DNA of 18,308 nucleotides from Ferrovibrio sp964429465 (GTDB taxonomy: Bacteria; Pseudomonadota; Alphaproteobacteria; Ferrovibrionales; Ferrovibrionaceae): positions 1 through 18,308 of the forward strand of contig CAYSCA010000049.1 of assembly GCA_964429465.1 (NCBI GenBank), written 5' to 3'. Below are positions 1 through 7,343 of this stretch, in pieces; the first letter of the stretch is position 1, and each line of letters starts with the position of its first letter. The notes under the pieces are model-generated. The model did not search any database. It saw nothing but the letters and a program-made list of their open reading frames with translations, and had not been told where the DNA came from. The translations under genes were made by a program, and so were the position numbers.

Positions 1-1169
1 TGCTGATGACCATCCCCGGCCTGGCGCTGTTCTACGGCGGCATGGTGCGCAAGAAGAACGTGCTGGCGATGATGATGCAGAGCTTCGCCATCTGCTGCCT
101 GGTCACCATCCTGTGGATGGTGCTGGGCTACAGCCTGGTCTTCTCCGAAGGCAATGCCGTCATCGGCGGCTTCGGCAACCTGTTCCTGTCGGGGCTGGCC
201 ATCGACAGCGTCAACAGCCTGGCGGCGACGATCCCGGAATCGGTCTTCATGACCTTCCAGATGACCTTCGCGATCATCACGCCGGCGCTGATCACCGGCG
301 CCTTCGCCGACCGCATGAAATTCTCCGCGCTGCTGTGGTTCATGGGCCTGTGGCTGATCTTCGTCTATGCGCCGGTCGCCCATATGGTCTGGGGCGGCGG
401 CCTGATGGGCGAGATGGGCGTGCTGGATTTCGCCGGCGGCACCGTCGTGCATATCAATGCCGGCGTCGCCGGCCTGGTCGCCTGCCTCGTGCTCGGCAAG
501 CGCCACGGCTACGGCAAGGTGGCGCATGCGCCGCATAACCTGACGCTCTCGATCATCGGCGCCGCCCTGCTGTGGGTCGGCTGGTTCGGCTTCAATGCCG
601 GCTCGGCGGTTTCGGCCGGCCCGAATGCCGGCATGGCGATGGCGGTGACGCAGATCGCCACCGCGGCGGCGGCGCTGGCCTGGATGTTTGCCGAATGGCT
701 GTCGCGCGGCAAGCCGAGCGTGCTTGGCATCGTCTCCGGCGCCGTGGCCGGCCTGGTCGCGATCACGCCGGCGGCCGGCTTCGTCGATCCGATGGGCGCG
801 CTGATCATCGGGCTGATCGCCGGCATCGTCTGCTTCGTCGCCTCGACCAGCGTGAAGAATGCGCTGGGCTATGACGACAGCCTGGATGTCTGGGGCGTGC
901 ACGGCGTCGGCGGCATCGTCGGCGCGGTGCTCACCGGCGTGTTCGCCAAGGCGGCGATCGCCGGCAAGGATGCGCCGCTCGGCCTGCTGGACGGCAATGG
1001 CGGCCAGGTGCTGACGCAGATCTACGGCGTCGTGATCACCATCGTGTTCACTGCCATCGTGTCGCTGATCATCCTGAAGCTGATCGACTGGACCATCGGT
1101 CTGCGCGTCGACGAGGCCACCGAACGTGACGGTCTCGACCTGAACCTGCACGGCGAGACGGTGCAGTAA
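1..1169 (+). CDS. amtB: Ammonium transporter (Amt/MEP/Rh family), 5' end missing
   Basis: This is an inner-membrane channel for ammonium/ammonia uptake, normally a trimer gated by a PII protein. The open frame runs in from the left edge, so the true start and the first few dozen residues lie outside the window. The visible part begins in the conserved helix reading TIPGLALFYGGMVRKKNVL. Both pore histidines of the family are present: one in GGTVVHINAGVAGL and one in DVWGVHGVGGIVG, corresponding to H168 and H318 of E. coli AmtB. Multiple hydrophobic helices follow, and the short charged tail ends LNLHGETVQ. In many proteobacteria a glnK/glnB gene lies just upstream and the operon is under NtrC control; that region is not visible here. 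A strong terminator follows the stop codon. Family assignment is very secure. The choice between amtB and a paralogue is not. Confidence 0.95.
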   Translation, partial: LMTIPGLALFYGGMVRKKNVLAMMMQSFAICCLVTILWMVLGYSLVFSEGNAVIGGFGNLFLSGLAIDSVNSLAATIPESVFMTFQMTFAIITPALITGAFADRMKFSALLWFMGLWLIFVYAPVAHMVWGGGLMGEMGVLDFAGGTVVHINAGVAGLVACLVLGKRHGYGKVAHAPHNLTLSIIGAALLWVGWFGFNAGSAVSAGPNAGMAMAVTQIATAAAALAWMFAEWLSRGKPSVLGIVSGAVAGLVAITPAAGFVDPMGALIIGLIAGIVCFVASTSVKNALGYDDSLDVWGVHGVGGIVGAVLTGVFAKAAIAGKDAPLGLLDGNGGQVLTQIYGVVITIVFTAIVSLIILKLIDWTIGLRVDEATERDGLDLNLHGETVQ

Positions 1170-1188
1170 CCTCAGGGTCGCGCAAACA

Positions 1189-1236
1189 CAACCCGGGCCG
1201 GCATGACCCACCCGCCGGCCCGGGTTGCTGTTTTTT
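1189..1236 (+). terminator. Rho-independent terminator after the ammonium transporter gene
   Basis: A perfect 14-bp inverted repeat (1189-1202 with 1214-1227, arm CAACCCGGGCCGGC) with an 11-nt loop is followed by CTG and six T (1231-1236). It lies 20 bp after the amt stop and ahead of the MFS gene, so the two are probably separate transcription units. Confidence 0.9.
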
Positions 1237-1265
1237 GGTGAGCGCAAGGCCGCGTCGCCTCTGTT

Positions 1266-2516
1266 ATGGTGGCGGCCATGGCGTCCGAGCCGTCCCCGCT
1301 TCCCCCCTCCCGCACCAAACGCCGCGCGATTGCGCTGCTCAGCCTTGCCCAGGTGCTGGCGCTGTCGCTGTGGTTCTCCGGCACGGCGGTGATGCCGGGC
1401 CTGCGCGCGGCCTTCGCGCTGGACGATCTCGGCGCGACGATGCTGACCAGCGCGGTGCAGGCCGGCTTCATCCTCGGCACCCTGGTCAGCGCGCTGCTCG
1501 GCCTCGCCGACCGGATCGAGCCGCGCCGTTTCTTCTGCGCCAGCGCCGCCCTTGCGGCGCTCGCCAATGCCGCCCTGCTGCTGCCGGTCCCGGAACCGGC
1601 GCTGGCCTTTGCGGCAAGGCTGCTCACCGGCATGTGCATGGCGGGCATCTATCCGGTCGGCATGAAGCTGGCGGCGAGCTGGGCCGAGCGTGATCTCGGC
1701 CTTCTCGTCGGCCTGCTGGTCGGCGCGCTCACCTTCGGCTCGGCGCTGCCGCATCTCTTCGTCGCCCTGCTCGGCGCGCTGGACTGGCGGCTGGTGATTG
1801 TGCTGGCCTCGGCATCGGCGCTGGCGGCGGCCGCGCTGATCGGCGGCGTCGCGCCGGGGCCGAAGCTCGGGCCGGCGCCGCGTTTCGATCCGGAAGCCGC
1901 CTTCCGGGGCTTTCGCGATCCGGCCCTGCGGCTCGCCAATCTCGGCTATTTCGGCCATATGTGGGAACTCTACGCGCTCTGGGCCTGGATCGCGGTCTTC
2001 CTGCAGGCCAGCTTCGTGTCAGCACTTCCCGAGGCGACGGCTCTGCAATGGGCGCGCTATGGCGGCTTCGTCACCATCGCAGCCGGCGCGGTCGGCTGCC
2101 TCGCCGCCGGCTGGTATGCCGACCGGCTCGGCCGCACCTTCGTCACCGCGCTGGCGCTGGCCGTCAGCGGCGCCTGCTGCCTGGCCTCTGTCTTCGTGTT
2201 CGGCGCGGCGCCCTGGCTGCTCTTCCTGCTCTGCATCGTCTGGGGCATCGCGGTGGTCGCCGATTCCGCGCAATTTTCGGCCAGCGTCGCCGAGCTGGCG
2301 GAAAAATCGCTGGTCGGCACGATGCTGACGGTGCAGGTCTGCATCGGCTTCGCGCTGACGCTGATCACCATCCATCTCGTGCCGGTCTGGGCCGAGGCAT
2401 TGGGCTGGCGTTATGCGCTGGCGCCGCTCTGCCTCGGTCCGGCGATCGGCATCTGGGCGATGCTGCGGCTGCGCCGCCGCCCGGAAGCGGTGAAACTCGC
2501 CGGCGGCAGGCGCTGA
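1266..2516 (+). CDS. Major facilitator superfamily (MFS) transporter
   Basis: A 416-residue polytopic membrane protein with about 12 hydrophobic helices in two halves. The first half carries a loop 2-3 signature ending ADRIEPRR. The second half carries the related GWYADRLGRTF, matching the duplicated MFS motif A (G-x-x-x-D-R-x-G-R). The segment YFGHMWELYALWAW opens the second half. It should be a secondary transporter of the inner membrane; the substrate cannot be inferred, and neither the ammonium channel nor the lipoprotein next door suggests one. Two starts are possible: ATG at 1266 has no visible Shine-Dalgarno, whereas ATG at 1278 (MASEPSPL) has GGTGG five bases upstream and may be the real start. 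The gene ends 3 bp from the convergent lipoprotein gene. Confidence 0.9.
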   Translation: MVAAMASEPSPLPPSRTKRRAIALLSLAQVLALSLWFSGTAVMPGLRAAFALDDLGATMLTSAVQAGFILGTLVSALLGLADRIEPRRFFCASAALAALANAALLLPVPEPALAFAARLLTGMCMAGIYPVGMKLAASWAERDLGLLVGLLVGALTFGSALPHLFVALLGALDWRLVIVLASASALAAAALIGGVAPGPKLGPAPRFDPEAAFRGFRDPALRLANLGYFGHMWELYALWAWIAVFLQASFVSALPEATALQWARYGGFVTIAAGAVGCLAAGWYADRLGRTFVTALALAVSGACCLASVFVFGAAPWLLFLLCIVWGIAVVADSAQFSASVAELAEKSLVGTMLTVQVCIGFALTLITIHLVPVWAEALGWRYALAPLCLGPAIGIWAMLRLRRRPEAVKLAGGRR

Positions 2517-2519
2517 TCC

Positions 2520-3101
2520 CTATAGATGGCCGAAGGCCGAGGCCGGGACGGTCGTCAAGGCCGTCGCGCCCGGCGGCTGCCACAGCAGCTTGAGCGCGGC
2601 CGAGCCGCCCTTCTGGAAATACTGCACCTTGAGCGGATACCAGCCGGCCTGCGGCACCTCGATCCAGGTCACCGGCGACATATGCGCCGGATGCACGTAG
2701 GGATCGTCGACGATGCGGTGGCGGTCCAGCGTGACGCGGATGCCGTCATTGGAGATCGCGGCGAAGGCGTAGCGGCCCGGCTGCTCGAAGCGGATCAGGC
2801 CGTCCATCTGCACCGCGTAATTGCGCCGCTCGTCCGAGTCCCACAGGACGCCCGAGGTGGATTCGGCATCCAGCACCGTCACCGGCGCGCCGCGGCGGCC
2901 CTTCGCCAGCGCGTCGCCGCGCGGCATGTTGTCGACATGCTCGAGCATGCCGATGAAATAGAGCGGCACCAGGCCGGGCATCACCGCGGCGGGCTGCGGC
3001 GTCACCGGCTGCGGCGGGCCGGCCGGCGGCTGGTAGCCCCCGGCGCAGGCGGTCAGCGCGGCGGCGAGCAGGATGGCGGTGACCTGGAAAGCGGACCGCA
3101 T
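2520..3101 (-). CDS. PA14-domain lipoprotein
   Basis: A 193-residue predicted lipoprotein. The N-terminus has a short positive start, a hydrophobic stretch and a lipobox LTAC with the lipidated cysteine at residue 19. A proline-rich linker follows (about 23-40). The rest (about 45-190) resembles a PA14 beta-barrel domain: GRYAFAAISNDGIRVTLD, then a middle strand VTWIEVPQAGWYPLKVQYF and AALKLLWQPPG near the end. PA14 domains are found in carbohydrate-binding and adhesion proteins, so an envelope binding role is possible but unproven. The start is supported by a GGGGGAAA ribosome site just upstream. The gene converges on the MFS gene with a 3-bp gap and points away from the OYE operon. No catalytic domain is attached. 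Domain call fairly sure, role unknown. Confidence 0.8.
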   Translation of the reverse strand: MRSAFQVTAILLAAALTACAGGYQPPAGPPQPVTPQPAAVMPGLVPLYFIGMLEHVDNMPRGDALAKGRRGAPVTVLDAESTSGVLWDSDERRNYAVQMDGLIRFEQPGRYAFAAISNDGIRVTLDRHRIVDDPYVHPAHMSPVTWIEVPQAGWYPLKVQYFQKGGSAALKLLWQPPGATALTTVPASAFGHL

Positions 3102-3214
3102 GGCAATTTCCCCCGGATGCGATGACGGCAGCCTAGCAAACCGGCGGGACAGCGCAAAGCGGCGCCGCCCGCCGCAAGACAGGCTTCCGCCTCCTTTCCC
3201 GGCTTCGGCCGGGC

Positions 3215-3243
3215 TTGACGGAGTAGGACGATTGCCCTAATAT
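3215..3243 (+). promoter_or_regulatory. Sigma70-type promoter of the OYE-tetR operon
   Basis: A TTGACG -35 element (3215-3220) and a TAATAT -10 element (3238-3243) are separated by exactly 17 bp, the best promoter match in the window. Transcription should start near 3250, giving a leader of about 30 nt before the ATG at 3280. A GGAGG ribosome site (3270-3274) precedes the start. Palindromic boxes occupy the spacer and the start-site region, so the promoter looks repressible. Confidence 0.8.
3224..3239. promoter_or_regulatory. Putative TetR-family operator box 1
   Basis: The 16-bp imperfect palindrome TAGGACGATTGCCCTA (arms TAGGAC and GCCCTA, 4-bp centre) sits between the -35 and -10 elements and overlaps the -10. 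Together with box 2 all four half-sites read TAGGNC. From memory, the E. coli NemR box (TAGACC-N4-GGTCTA) has the same 6-4-6 layout. The adjacent TetR-family regulator is the likely binder. Confidence 0.65.
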
Positions 3244-3247
3244 GGCC

Positions 3248-3263
3248 TAGGTCAAACGTCCTA
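3248..3263. promoter_or_regulatory. Putative TetR-family operator box 2
   Basis: TAGGTCAAACGTCCTA is a second 16-bp imperfect palindrome, centred 24 bp downstream of box 1 and covering the predicted transcription start. Its right arm and the left arm of box 1 also belong to a perfect 12-bp inverted repeat, CGGAGTAGGACG (3219-3230) with CGTCCTACTCCG (3257-3268). A repressor bound here and at box 1 would block RNA polymerase. Confidence 0.65.
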
Positions 3264-3279
3264 CTCCGCCGGAGGCCGC

Positions 3280-4398
3280 ATGCCTGCAGACCTGTTCAAG
3301 CCGTTCCAGCTGGGCGACCTGACGCTCGCCAATCGCCTGGTCATGGCGCCGATGACGCGCAATCGTGCCGATGAAGATGGCATCGTGCCGCCGCTGACCG
3401 CGGCTTACTACCAGCAGCGCGCCAGCGCCGGCCTGATCATCACCGAATCCACGCCGGTCTCACCCGAGGGCGTCGGCTATGCCTTCACGCCGGGCATCTT
3501 CACCGAGGCCCAGGCAGCAAGCTGGCTGCGCGTGACCGATGCCGTGCATGCGGCCGGCGGCCGCATCTTCATCCAGCTGCAGCATTGCGGGCGGATTTCC
3601 CATCCCAGCCTGCTGCCGGGTCGCGCCCTGCCGGTGGCGCCTTCGGCGCTGCGGCCCGAGGGCCATGCCCATACCTATGAGGGCCGGCCGGATTTCGTCA
3701 CGCCGCGCGCATTGGAAACCGGCGAAATCCCCGCGATCGTGACGCAGTTCCATCGCGCGGCGGACCTGGCCAGGCGCGCCGGGTTCGACGGCGTGGAGGT
3801 GCATGGCGCGAACGGCTATCTGATTGACCAGTTCCTGCGCGACGGCACCAACCATCGCACCGACGCCTATGGCGGCAGCGCCGAGAACCGCATGCGCCTG
3901 CTGAACGAAATTCTCGATGCGGTCTGCGCCGTATGGCCCGCCGGGCGCGTCGGCGTGCGGCTGACGCCGGAAAACGGCTTCAACACGATGTCGGATTCCG
4001 ATCCGCAGGGGCATTTCGGCCACTTCATCGAGCAGCTGAGCCGGCGCGGACTGGCCTACCTGCATATGCTCGAGGGCGACATGATGACGAAGACCAGCGC
4101 GCTGGATTACCGGGCCCTGCGCTCCCGCTTCGCCGGTCCCTATATCGCCAATAACGGCTATGACCTCGCCCGCGCCCGGACCGCGATACGCAGCGGCGCC
4201 GCCGACCTGGTCGCGTTCGGCGCACCCTTCATTGCCAATCCGGACCTGGTGCGCCGCTATTGCGACGGCCTGCCGCTGAGCCAGGCTGATTCAGCCACGT
4301 TCTACAGCGGCGGCGCGGCCGGCTATACGGACTATCCGATCTTCCATGGCGAACTGGGCCGCCAGAGCGGGCGGCCGATCCCGGAGGCAGTGGCATGA
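3280..4398 (+). CDS. nemA: Old Yellow Enzyme-family alkene reductase (NemA-like)
   Basis: A 372-residue FMN-dependent NAD(P)H oxidoreductase of the OYE family, the usual length. These cytosolic enzymes reduce activated C=C bonds of electrophiles such as enones and maleimides, and sometimes nitrate esters. The N-terminus reads LFKPFQLGDLTLANRLVMAPMTRNRA; the Thr at residue 26 is typical of the classical (not thermophilic-like) subgroup. The substrate-binding pair H175 and N178 and the active-site Tyr180 are present in HGANGYLIDQF, followed by LRDGTNHRTDAYGGS. The C-terminal flavin-binding part includes ANNGYD and LVAFGAPFIANPDL. The gene is first in a four-gene operon behind a strong promoter with operator-like palindromes, and its stop overlaps the start of the TetR gene (ATGA). 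Family is secure; the NemA name rests on similarity and context, since XenA/XenB-like paralogues share the motifs. Confidence 0.93.
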   Translation: MPADLFKPFQLGDLTLANRLVMAPMTRNRADEDGIVPPLTAAYYQQRASAGLIITESTPVSPEGVGYAFTPGIFTEAQAASWLRVTDAVHAAGGRIFIQLQHCGRISHPSLLPGRALPVAPSALRPEGHAHTYEGRPDFVTPRALETGEIPAIVTQFHRAADLARRAGFDGVEVHGANGYLIDQFLRDGTNHRTDAYGGSAENRMRLLNEILDAVCAVWPAGRVGVRLTPENGFNTMSDSDPQGHFGHFIEQLSRRGLAYLHMLEGDMMTKTSALDYRALRSRFAGPYIANNGYDLARARTAIRSGAADLVAFGAPFIANPDLVRRYCDGLPLSQADSATFYSGGAAGYTDYPIFHGELGRQSGRPIPEAVA

Positions 4399-4982
4399 GC
4401 GAGCACACCCGCGATCACATCATAGAGGCCGCCGACCGGCTCTTTTATCACCAGGGCTACGAGCATACCTCGTTTGCCGACATCGCAGATGTGGTGCAGA
4501 TCTCGCGCGGCAATTTCTATTACCACTTCAAGACCAAGGACGAGATCCTGGCCGCGGTGATCGATGTCCGGCTGGCCCATACCCGGGCGATGCTGGAGCA
4601 GTGGGAGGCGGAGAGCAAAGGGCCGAAAGACTGCATCCGCAGCTTCATCCATATGCTGGTCGCCAATCGCGCCGACATCAAGCGCTTCGGCTGTCCGGTC
4701 GGCACGCTATGCACCGAGCTGGCCAAGCTCGATCACGCCTCGAAGGCGGAGGCCAACAAGCTGTTCACGCTGTTCCGCCTGTGGCTGCGCCGGCAGTTCA
4801 CGCTGCTGGGCCGCGAGGCGGATGCCGATGCGCTGGCCATGCATCTGCTGGCCCGCAGCCAGGGCGTCGCGACGCTCGCCAATGCCTTCCATGACGAGAA
4901 GTTCATCCGCCAGGAAGTGCAGCAGATGAATGACTGGCTGGAAGCCTGCCTGAAAGGCGCGGCCGGCCGCGGGCAAGGCTGA
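4395..4982 (+). CDS. TetR/AcrR-family transcriptional regulator (NemR-like)
   Basis: A 195-residue one-component regulator. The N-terminal TetR helix-turn-helix is clear (about 7-55): IIEAADRLFYHQGYEHTSFADIA followed by ISRGNFYYHFKTKDEIL. The C-terminal ligand domain carries C80, C100, C106 and C185. C100 lies in RFGCPVGTLCTEL, a segment resembling the region of E. coli NemR that holds the redox- and electrophile-sensing Cys106 (SGCLTVKL, from memory). The start ATG overlaps the OYE stop by four bases, so the genes are translationally coupled and the regulator is made with its target. It is the natural candidate to bind the two palindromes at 3224-3263 and so to repress its own operon until an electrophile modifies it. 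Family is certain; sensing chemistry is inferred. Confidence 0.92.
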   Translation: MSEHTRDHIIEAADRLFYHQGYEHTSFADIADVVQISRGNFYYHFKTKDEILAAVIDVRLAHTRAMLEQWEAESKGPKDCIRSFIHMLVANRADIKRFGCPVGTLCTELAKLDHASKAEANKLFTLFRLWLRRQFTLLGREADADALAMHLLARSQGVATLANAFHDEKFIRQEVQQMNDWLEACLKGAAGRGQG

Positions 4983-4993
4983 GGAGAAAGCGG

Positions 4994-5281
4994 ATGTTCA
5001 TCGTGCTGCTCAAATTTGCCGCCAACAAAGGCAATGCCGGCCAGTTCATGGACGGCCACAATGCCTGGCTCAGGCGCGGCTTCGACGAAGGCGTTTTCCT
5101 GCTGGCGGGCAGCCTGCAGCCAAAGCTGGGCGGCGGAATCCTGGCGCACAACACCACGCTCGCCGCGCTGCAGGACAGGGTGAATGAGGACCCGTTCGTC
5201 GCGCAAGACGTCGTCCGTGCGGAAATCCTGGAACTCTCGCCCTCGAAGACCGACGAGCGGCTGGCCTTCCTGCTCGGCTGA
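4994..5281 (+). CDS. YciI-like protein
   Basis: A 95-residue small protein of the YciI-like/dimeric alpha-beta barrel superfamily. It begins MFIVLLKFAANKGNAGQFMDGHNAWL, with a histidine at residue 22 in the place where family members keep a conserved histidine. It continues with GVFLLAGSLQP and DPFVAQDVV, the usual YciI pattern of a gain-of-product loop and a second ferredoxin-like strand and helix. The biochemical role of most members is unknown; some homologues act on small organic compounds, including dehalogenation or muconolactone-type chemistry. A GAGGAG ribosome site overlaps the tetR stop codon, 7 nt before the ATG, and the gap to the regulator is 11 bp. It is therefore almost certainly in the OYE operon and may process a product of the reductase. 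Family good, function unknown. Confidence 0.85.
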   Translation: MFIVLLKFAANKGNAGQFMDGHNAWLRRGFDEGVFLLAGSLQPKLGGGILAHNTTLAALQDRVNEDPFVAQDVVRAEILELSPSKTDERLAFLLG

Positions 5282-5295
5282 AGCGGAGACCGTCG

Positions 5296-5904
5296 ATGAG
5301 CACGATAGCGGGGCCGGACGGCAAACCGCGCTGCCGCTGGTGCGGCGCCGCGCCGGATTCCCTCCACTACCACGACACCGAATGGGGATTTCCGGTCGGC
5401 GACGACAGCCGCCTGTTCGAGAAGCTGAGCCTGGAGGCGTTCCAGTCGGGCCTGAGCTGGCGCACCATCCTCGCCAAGCGCGACGGCTTCCGCGCCGCCT
5501 TCCATGGTTTCGACATCGACCGGATCGCGCGTTTCAGGGATCGCGATGTCGAGCGGCTGCTGAAGGACGAGGGCATCGTCCGCCATCGCGGCAAGATAGA
5601 GGCGGTGATCAACAACGCGCGGCGCGCGCAGGAGCTGGTCAGGCATGAAGGCTCGCTCGCCGCCTTCATCTGGCGTTACGAGCCCGATCCGCGGCAGCTG
5701 GCCAGGCCGCAGACCGCATCGAGCTCCGCGGCGTCGATCGCCCTCTCGAAGGACCTCAAGAAGCTGGGCTGGACATTCGTCGGCCCGACGACGGTCTACG
5801 CCTTCATGCAGGCGATGGGACTGATCAACGATCACGCCGAGGATTGCGTGATCAGGGCCAAGGCCGAGCGCGCGCGGCGAAGCTTCAGGCGTCCGGCGCG
5901 CTAG
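5296..5904 (+). CDS. tag: DNA-3-methyladenine glycosylase I
   Basis: A 202-residue HhH-superfamily base-excision repair enzyme that removes 3-methyladenine from alkylated DNA. The four zinc ligands of the Tag family are recognisable with the correct spacing: C13 and H26 (13 apart, as C4 and H17 in E. coli Tag) and H180 and C184 in NDHAEDC. Other family signatures are YHDTEWGFPV, EAFQSGLSWRTIL, the RHRGKIEAVINNA segment and the GWTFVGPTTVYAFMQAMGLIND block. The N-terminus is about nine residues longer than in E. coli. The gene starts 14 bp after yciI with a GCGGAG ribosome site, so it is the last gene of the OYE operon. That places repair of alkylated DNA under the same promoter as electrophile reduction. 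Its TAG stop overlaps the stop codon of the convergent gene. Confidence 0.95.
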   Translation: MSTIAGPDGKPRCRWCGAAPDSLHYHDTEWGFPVGDDSRLFEKLSLEAFQSGLSWRTILAKRDGFRAAFHGFDIDRIARFRDRDVERLLKDEGIVRHRGKIEAVINNARRAQELVRHEGSLAAFIWRYEPDPRQLARPQTASSSAASIALSKDLKKLGWTFVGPTTVYAFMQAMGLINDHAEDCVIRAKAERARRSFRRPAR

Positions 5905-7343
5905 CGGCGGCCCTGGAATTCCGGCGCGGCATTCGGCGCGGCCTCGTCGGTCGCGCGGCGCCTGAGCTGCGGATACTGCGCCAGCAGGCCGGCGCATTCG
6001 GCCATCTGCTCGACATCGTTGAAGGCGGGGATGCCGGCGGCTTCGAGCTGGGCGAACCACGCCGCCCTGTCGGGCAGGGTGCCCATCATCGCATGCATGA
6101 CGGCGAGATCCTTGGGCCGCCGGTCGCGCTGCATCTGTTCGGCGATGCGCGCCACCACCGGCGCGGCATCCACCATGAAGGGCACGACATGGATGCCGAG
6201 GATGGTTTTGAACGCCGGATAGCCCTGCTGCGTGGCAAGCTCGAAGCACATCCCGAACCGGTCCTCGCGCGCATCTGCCAGCAGGTCGATCGGATTGGCG
6301 ACGCTCGCCTCGCCGGGCAAGGCGGCTTTCAGCGGCTGCGCCATGGCGCTGGGCAGGTCGACCAGCCGCAGGCCTTCCAGCGCGGCCTGGTCGGTGCAGA
6401 CCACGCCCGGCCCGCCGGAATTGCTCAGGACCAGCGCCTCCGCCGCAATGCCCTGCGGATAGAAGCTGAAGCCCTTCGCGGCCAGCAGCAGGCGGCGCAG
6501 CGAGGTGACGCGCAGGGCGCAGCATTCTTCGGCGAAGGCCGCCATCGCCGCGTCGGTATTCGCCACCGCGCCGGTATGGGCGGCCGCCGCGCGCCCGCCG
6601 ATGGCGGTGCGCCCGCCGATCAGCAGCACGACCGGCTTCTTCGCCGCGGCCCGGCGCGCCGCGGCGCGGAACCGCGCCGGATCGTCGATCCCCTCGGCAT
6701 AGAGGAAGATGCCGGTGCAGCCGTCGTCCCCGGCCAGATATTCGAGATGGTCCTCCAGCCCGAGATGCATCGCGTTGCCGATGGAGACGATGGTGCCGAA
6801 GCTCAGATTGCGCTCGTTGGCGGCGGCGATCACCTCCTCCGCCAGCGCGCCCGACTGCGACACCATGGCAAGCCCGCCGCCGGGCGGCAGGTCGCGCAGG
6901 AAGCTCGGCGCCAGCCGCAGCTCGGGCCGCAGATGCATGTAGCCGGCGCAGTTCGGCCCGGCGATGGTGAGCCCCTTTTCGTCGGCCAGCGCGCGCAGGG
7001 CGGCATCGCGGGCGCGGCCCTCCTCGCCCGCTTCGGCAAAGCCGCCCGGCAGGATCAGCAGGTTGCGGATGCCGGCCTCGGCCGCCTCGCGCGCGGCCTC
7101 GAGGATCATGTCGGGGCGGATGACGATGACGGCGAGGTCGACCGGCTCGCGTAAACTCGGCAGCGAGGGGGCCATCTCCAGGCCGAAGGCCGTGCCGCCC
7201 TTCGGGTTCACCGGCACCAGCCGGCCCCTGTAGCCGCCCCGGATGAGATTCTGCAGCACCGCGCCGCCCGACGAGGTGGCGCGCTCGCCGGCACCGACCA
7301 CGGCGATGGATCGCGGACGGTAGAACGGCGTCAGGTCGCGCAT
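5901..7343 (-). CDS. CoA-binding, ADP-forming acyl-CoA synthetase-like protein (alpha-subunit type)
   Basis: A 480-residue protein matching the alpha part of ADP-forming (NDP-forming) acyl-CoA synthetases. An N-terminal Rossmann CoA-binding domain (about 8-135) has IAVVGAGERATSSGG, VPVNPKGG and GPNCAGY. A succinyl-CoA ligase-like domain (about 150-290) has MVSQSGALAEE and the phosphohistidine loop with H256 in GGRAAAAHTGA. A third flavodoxin-like domain (about 300-450) has EALVLSNSGGPGVVCTD. The C-terminal ATP-grasp beta domain found in fused relatives (about 700 residues) is absent, and no beta gene is next to it. It may pair with a distant beta subunit, or be a CoA-thioester enzyme of other function. 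GGAG precedes the ATG at 7343. The stop overlaps that of tag within CTAG. Subfamily good, substrate unknown. Confidence 0.85.
   Translation of the reverse strand: MRDLTPFYRPRSIAVVGAGERATSSGGAVLQNLIRGGYRGRLVPVNPKGGTAFGLEMAPSLPSLREPVDLAVIVIRPDMILEAAREAAEAGIRNLLILPGGFAEAGEEGRARDAALRALADEKGLTIAGPNCAGYMHLRPELRLAPSFLRDLPPGGGLAMVSQSGALAEEVIAAANERNLSFGTIVSIGNAMHLGLEDHLEYLAGDDGCTGIFLYAEGIDDPARFRAAARRAAAKKPVVLLIGGRTAIGGRAAAAHTGAVANTDAAMAAFAEECCALRVTSLRRLLLAAKGFSFYPQGIAAEALVLSNSGGPGVVCTDQAALEGLRLVDLPSAMAQPLKAALPGEASVANPIDLLADAREDRFGMCFELATQQGYPAFKTILGIHVVPFMVDAAPVVARIAEQMQRDRRPKDLAVMHAMMGTLPDRAAWFAQLEAAGIPAFNDVEQMAECAGLLAQYPQLRRRATDEAAPNAAPEFQGRR

Noticed and set aside
4903..6525. 540-codon open frame on the minus strand across tetR, yciI and tag
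   Set aside because: It runs antisense to three well-supported genes, its translation is rich in Arg, Ala and Gly with no motif, and it is a typical product of high GC.
5844..7154. 436-codon plus-strand frame opposite the acyl-CoA synthetase-like gene
   Set aside because: It is a shadow of the minus-strand gene, which has clear CoA-binding and ligase motifs.
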